The position numbers were made by a program, and so were the translations under genes. This document shows, piece after piece, positions 43,390-46,572 of a stretch of DNA of 46,572 bases (the stretch's first letter is position 1; each line of letters starts with the position of its first letter). The notes beneath the pieces were generated by a model. That model was not told where the DNA came from and ran no database searches. It was given only the letters and a program-made list of their open reading frames with translations. The stretch comes from an uncultured Chryseobacterium sp. (GTDB lineage: Bacteria > Bacteroidota > Bacteroidia > Flavobacteriales > Weeksellaceae), in contig CAJYWN010000020.1 of NCBI GenBank assembly GCA_913778275.1, positions 1 to 46,572 of the forward strand. Direction: 5' to 3'.

Positions 43390-44193
43390 ATGAAAATAGC
43401 TATTCTCGGGGCCGGAAACATGGGTCTCTCCTTTTCAAAATCATTTCTGAAATACGAACTTATAAAACCGGAAAATCTGCATTTAATCACAAGAAATCAA
43501 TCTAAATTTTCCAAGATAGCAGAAGAATTTCCAAAATCCAATATTTCAAATTTTGACGATATTGAGAACTTGGACGCAGATTTAATCATCATTGCCGTAA
43601 AACCGCAGGATTTCCAGTATGTTGCCGAAAACTTAAGATTTCAGCTAAAAGAAAACCAGATGGTTTTATCCATCATGGCAGGAATTAAAATCGAAAAAAT
43701 TCAGCAATTACTAAATCACCCTCTGGTTGTAAGAGCCATGCCTAATTCTCCTACGCTTCTCGGGATGGGAATTACAGGGTATACTTCTGCAGCGGGAATT
43801 TCCTTCAGTCAGCTCATCAATATTGAAAGACTGCTCAACGCAACAGGAAGATCGGTTTATCTGGAAAATGAAGAATTGCTTGATGGAGTAACTGCCCTTT
43901 CAGGAAGCGGGCCGGCGTATTTTTATTATATTGTCGATGCTATGGTTAAAGCGGGAGTTGAAATGGGAATTGATGAAAACCTGTCAAAACTTTTCGTAAC
44001 CCAAACCATGCTCGGCGCTTATCACCTGATTAACAATTCTGATAAGAATCTGGAAGAACTCATTAAAGACGTTGCCTCAAAAGGCGGGACAACAGAAGCT
44101 GCATTAAAAACTTTTAACGACAATAATTTGAAGGAAATCCTGAAAAACGGCATCCTGAGTGCGGAAAAACGAGCTAAGGAATTGAACGGATAG
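43390..44193 (+). CDS. proC: Pyrroline-5-carboxylate reductase
   Basis: With the ATG at 43390 the protein has 267 residues and starts directly with the Rossmann loop MKIAILGAGNMG. RAMPNSP, LSGSGPAYFYYIVDAM and VASKGGTTEAAL are the signature motifs of ProC. It makes the last step of proline synthesis. A longer frame from 43336 adds 18 residues that overlap the palindrome and is rejected. The gene ends next to a short REP-like element. Confidence 0.94.
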   Translation: MKIAILGAGNMGLSFSKSFLKYELIKPENLHLITRNQSKFSKIAEEFPKSNISNFDDIENLDADLIIIAVKPQDFQYVAENLRFQLKENQMVLSIMAGIKIEKIQQLLNHPLVVRAMPNSPTLLGMGITGYTSAAGISFSQLINIERLLNATGRSVYLENEELLDGVTALSGSGPAYFYYIVDAMVKAGVEMGIDENLSKLFVTQTMLGAYHLINNSDKNLEELIKDVASKGGTTEAALKTFNDNNLKEILKNGILSAEKRAKELNG

Positions 44194-44197
44194 CTCG

Positions 44198-44230
44198 ATG
44201 CTTCAGCTACGCTCAGCTTGTCGAAGTACT
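44198..44230. repeat. REP-like element between proC and the VanZ gene
   Basis: The sequence GATGCTTCAGCTACGCTCAGC merges with GCTTGTCGAAGTACT, giving half-copies in opposite orientation of the 10974-11069 family. It sits between convergent genes and can serve as a terminator. Confidence 0.65.
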
Positions 44231-44237
44231 TATAATT

Positions 44238-44660
44238 TCAAATAATCCGGTTTTTAAATCTTTTTTCAATAATTTTTTTCATTAAAAATCCGCAAAAGAC
44301 GCCAAAGGTATTCAGGAGAATATCATCCACTTCAAAAATCCCCATTCTGGAAAAATACTGAAGCGCTTCTATGATGACAATTGCTGATATAAATCTGAAC
44401 AACAGCGTTTTAAGCTCATTCAGTTTCGGGAATATCCAGCCCAGAAAACCAAAAGGGATAAACATAATAATATTTCCTCCGACAATTACTATGATATCTT
44501 TCCACAAAATAGATCCTTTGATAAAGTTTATCGTAGAGAATACCGGCTCGATGGTTAGCAGATTATCATCATACTGTATTCTGCCCATTCCGAAAAACAT
44601 CAGGTACAGCAAAAATATGGTATAGGGAACAATCGCTATTTTATAAGATTTCTTTAACAT
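44238..44660 (-). CDS. VanZ family membrane protein
   Basis: With the ATG at 44660 the protein has 140 residues and four membrane helices with the VanZ segments GNIIMFIPFGFLGWIFP and EALQYFSRMGIFEVDDILLN. VanZ proteins are associated with teicoplanin tolerance and lipid-linked envelope functions, mostly unproven. A TTG three codons upstream is disfavoured because it lies inside the promoter region. The promoter is divergent from that of lnt. Confidence 0.88.
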   Translation of the reverse strand: MLKKSYKIAIVPYTIFLLYLMFFGMGRIQYDDNLLTIEPVFSTINFIKGSILWKDIIVIVGGNIIMFIPFGFLGWIFPKLNELKTLLFRFISAIVIIEALQYFSRMGIFEVDDILLNTFGVFCGFLMKKIIEKRFKNRII

Positions 44661-44666
44661 CGTTTG

Positions 44667-44698
44667 CAAATTTATTCATTTCAAAAACATTAAATTTG
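44667..44698. promoter_or_regulatory. Divergent -7 promoter boxes of the VanZ gene and lnt
   Basis: The minus-strand box TAAATTTG (44667-44674) is 6 nt from the VanZ ATG. The plus-strand box, also TAAATTTG (44691-44698), is 17 nt from the lnt ATG. The two identical octamers point outward with 16 bp between them. Confidence 0.6.
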
Positions 44699-44715
44699 TG
44701 TAATAAATAAATTGA

Positions 44716-46350
44716 ATGAAATACGTTTTACTTACGCTCATTTCAGCGATGCTATTATCCATTTCGTGGCCTACTTACGGAGTTCCGTTTTTTATATTTT
44801 TCGCACTGGTTCCGCTTCTGATGATGGAGCACGGTGTTTCTAAATTTTCAGATTATAAAAGAAAAAGCTGGGTCGTTTTCGGGCTGTCTTATTTGTGTTT
44901 TATAATTTGGAATGTGGTAACCACCGGCTGGCTGTACGGTGCAAAAAATCCGGATGGAAGCCACTCGATATTAGCCGTCGTATTCCCAGTACTGGTTAAT
45001 TCCCTTCTTTATTCTTTGGTATTTCAATGCTATCACTGGTACAAAAATGCACAGGGAACCTATTGGGGACTGGCATTTATTGTTGCCATCTGGATGAGTT
45101 TCGAAAAGTTCCATCTGGGATGGGAATTCACCTGGCCGTGGCTGAATCTTGGAAACGTATTCTCAGACTATCCAAAATTAATTCAATGGTATGATACGCT
45201 GGGAGCTACCGGCGGAAGTTTCTGGATCCTGGTGGTAAATGTTCTGATCTTTTATACAGTAAGAATATGGCAGGCCGGAAGAAAAAGAAAAGATCTGATC
45301 AAAAACGCTTTAATTGTTGCAGTGCTGATTATCGTCCCAATGGTTATTTCAGTTGTGCAATACAATAATTTTAATGAAAAGCCGATTGGCAGTGTCAATG
45401 TGCTGATGCTTCAGCCAGATCTTGATCCTTATGCGGAAAAATATTCGAAAGACAGCCTGGTTATTGAAAATGATCTTCTTGATCTGGCAGAAAAAAATTC
45501 AAAAGGAAAAATAGATTATTATATAGCTCCGGAAACAGCACTTCCAGGCAGAGGCTCCATTTCCGAGCGTAATTTTGAAAAAAGCGTTATTCTGAATAAC
45601 CTTAAAGCGTTTTTGTCTAAGCATCCAGGCTCTGTATTTGCCATGGGAATTTCTTCGCACAAATTTTATACTTCCAAAGAAAATCTTCCTAAAGAAGCCT
45701 ATCAGCTAAATCCCGGACTTTGGGTTGAGAGTTTTAATTCTGCCGTTCAGGTTATTCCCAATCATAAAATTGAGGTCTATCACAAAGGCAAGCTGGTTCC
45801 GGGTGTTGAAATCTTCCCTTATATGAATTATTTAAAACCTCTTTTAGGCGATGCCATGCTTAATCTGGGAGGAACGGTTGCTTCTCTCGGAACCGATAAG
45901 GAAAGAGTAGCCTTTGCCAATCCTTTCAATAAGGGTAAAATAGCTCCTATCATCTGTTACGAAAGTATATACGGCGAATTTACCGGAGAATATGTAAAAA
46001 AAGGAGCGAATTTTTTAGGAATTATGACGAATGATTCCTGGTGGGGGGTATCGGAAGGACACCGACAGCTTTTATCTTATGCAAGACTGCGTGCTATAGA
46101 AACCAGAAGAGAGATTGCAAGAGCCGCCAACAGTGGGATTTCCGCTCATATCGATGCTAAGGGAGAAATTGCTGAAGATACTTTTTACGGAGATAAAACA
46201 GCCTTATTTGCAAAAATAAACCTGTATGATCAAATGACTTTCTATACGAGAGCAGGAGATCTGCTTTCAAGATTTTCAATTTTCGCTCTCGGTTTTTTGT
46301 TATTTTATTTTATAATCAAACGTTTTCAGGCAAAAACAAAGAAAAGCTAG
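44716..46350 (+). CDS. lnt: Apolipoprotein N-acyltransferase
   Basis: The 544-residue protein has about eight membrane helices (N-terminal six, with one or two near 195-215 and one at the end) and a periplasmic nitrilase-like domain with catalytic Glu273 (APETALPG), Lys357 (YHKGKLVPG) and Cys414 (IICYES). It transfers a fatty acid to the N-terminus of lipoproteins in the final maturation step. The C-terminal TNDSWWG and ARLRAIETRRE are conserved in Lnt. The many lipoproteins of this window are its probable substrates. Confidence 0.94.
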   Translation: MKYVLLTLISAMLLSISWPTYGVPFFIFFALVPLLMMEHGVSKFSDYKRKSWVVFGLSYLCFIIWNVVTTGWLYGAKNPDGSHSILAVVFPVLVNSLLYSLVFQCYHWYKNAQGTYWGLAFIVAIWMSFEKFHLGWEFTWPWLNLGNVFSDYPKLIQWYDTLGATGGSFWILVVNVLIFYTVRIWQAGRKRKDLIKNALIVAVLIIVPMVISVVQYNNFNEKPIGSVNVLMLQPDLDPYAEKYSKDSLVIENDLLDLAEKNSKGKIDYYIAPETALPGRGSISERNFEKSVILNNLKAFLSKHPGSVFAMGISSHKFYTSKENLPKEAYQLNPGLWVESFNSAVQVIPNHKIEVYHKGKLVPGVEIFPYMNYLKPLLGDAMLNLGGTVASLGTDKERVAFANPFNKGKIAPIICYESIYGEFTGEYVKKGANFLGIMTNDSWWGVSEGHRQLLSYARLRAIETRREIARAANSGISAHIDAKGEIAEDTFYGDKTALFAKINLYDQMTFYTRAGDLLSRFSIFALGFLLFYFIIKRFQAKTKKS

Positions 46351-46457
46351 AGAAGCAGTTAGTTATAAGACAAAAAGGGACACCGTTTTGAAGTTCATAT
46401 TGATAAGTTATTTATAAATAATTTTCCAAAAGATTTGTCTATCTAAAAAATTCTTCG

Positions 46458-46465
46458 TTATTTTG
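46458..46465 (+). promoter_or_regulatory. Near-consensus -7 promoter box of rpmB
   Basis: The octamer TTATTTTG differs by one base from TAnnTTTG and lies 39 nt before the rpmB ATG. Confidence 0.4.
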
Positions 46466-46504
46466 CACTCTCAAATATTATAGTACAAATAAGAACATCG
46501 AGAT

Positions 46505-46572
46505 ATGTCAAGAATTTGCCAAATAACAGGAAAGCGTGCAATGGTTGGTAACAACGTTTCTCACGCTAATAA
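46505..46572 (+). CDS. rpmB: 50S ribosomal protein L28, 5' part only
   Basis: The first 22 codons read MSRICQITGKRAMVGNNVSH and onward, the N-terminus of L28. The gene runs off the end of the window, so the rest of the protein is not visible. L28 is part of the large ribosomal subunit. A near-consensus -7 box is 39 nt upstream. rpmG normally follows in this phylum but lies outside the window. Confidence 0.93.
   Translation, partial: MSRICQITGKRAMVGNNVSHAN

Overview
The window is a continuous stretch of chromosome from a Flavobacteriia bacterium, most likely Chryseobacterium or a close Weeksellaceae relative. The DNA is AT-rich. Start codons are not preceded by Shine-Dalgarno sequences. Many genes carry the Bacteroidota -7 promoter octamer TAnnTTTG. 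Gene families and orders are typical of the group: DUF4290 next to murA, a stand-alone NIL domain protein, a haem-binding domain protein beside a DCC thiol oxidoreductase, and a TonB receptor with a lipoprotein. This is ordinary core and near-core chromosome. I see no phage, plasmid, insertion sequence, integron or CRISPR array.

Layout, left to right. 1-7.0 kb: membrane protein DUF6427 and cysteine-rich DUF3109, then on the minus strand a periplasmic M16 protease, a LolA-like exported protein and trigger factor. 7.2-10.9 kb: a candidate metal-uptake cluster of DUF2946-like protein, ZnuD-like TonB receptor and lipoprotein. 11-14.5 kb: an ABC-F ATPase and a DUF2235 alpha/beta hydrolase. 14.7-17.5 kb: a compact unit of unknown protein, seven-helix membrane protein, histidine kinase and NarL-type regulator, the best candidate here for an undescribed functional module. 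17.5-24.5 kb: a DUF5715 (M15-like) protein, aquaporin, an orphan PD-(D/E)XK-like protein, a 57-bp tandem repeat array, a LuxE-like acyl-protein synthetase, queD-lpxH, a thioesterase, ComF and an alpha/beta hydrolase. 24.6-36.4 kb: di-haem peroxidase lipoprotein, upp, der, tRNA-Gln, a surface protein, katG, haem-binding protein plus DCC oxidoreductase, a lipoprotein alpha-amylase, and DUF4290-murA. 36.4-46.6 kb: NIL protein, YiiX-like lipoprotein, DUF1801, a pair of secreted unknowns, an aminotransferase, murB, proC, vanZ-like, lnt, and the start of rpmB at the edge.

Functional themes. Envelope building is well represented: murA, murB, lpxH, lnt, a VanZ-like protein, M16 and M15-like enzymes. 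Oxidative-stress and haem proteins are represented by katG, the di-haem peroxidase and the haem-binding protein. MurA has Asp in place of the usual catalytic Cys, which predicts intrinsic fosfomycin insensitivity.

Non-coding structure is rich. There are clear intrinsic terminators after most transcription units, several of them strand-specific through G-U pairs. Three dispersed repeat families are present: a REP-like palindrome, an AGTTTGAG octamer repeat that also occurs inside a coding sequence, and a nested AACTTTG palindrome. Several promoters sit so close to the start codon that leaderless mRNAs are likely. All family names come from reading the protein sequences by eye; no database search was run.
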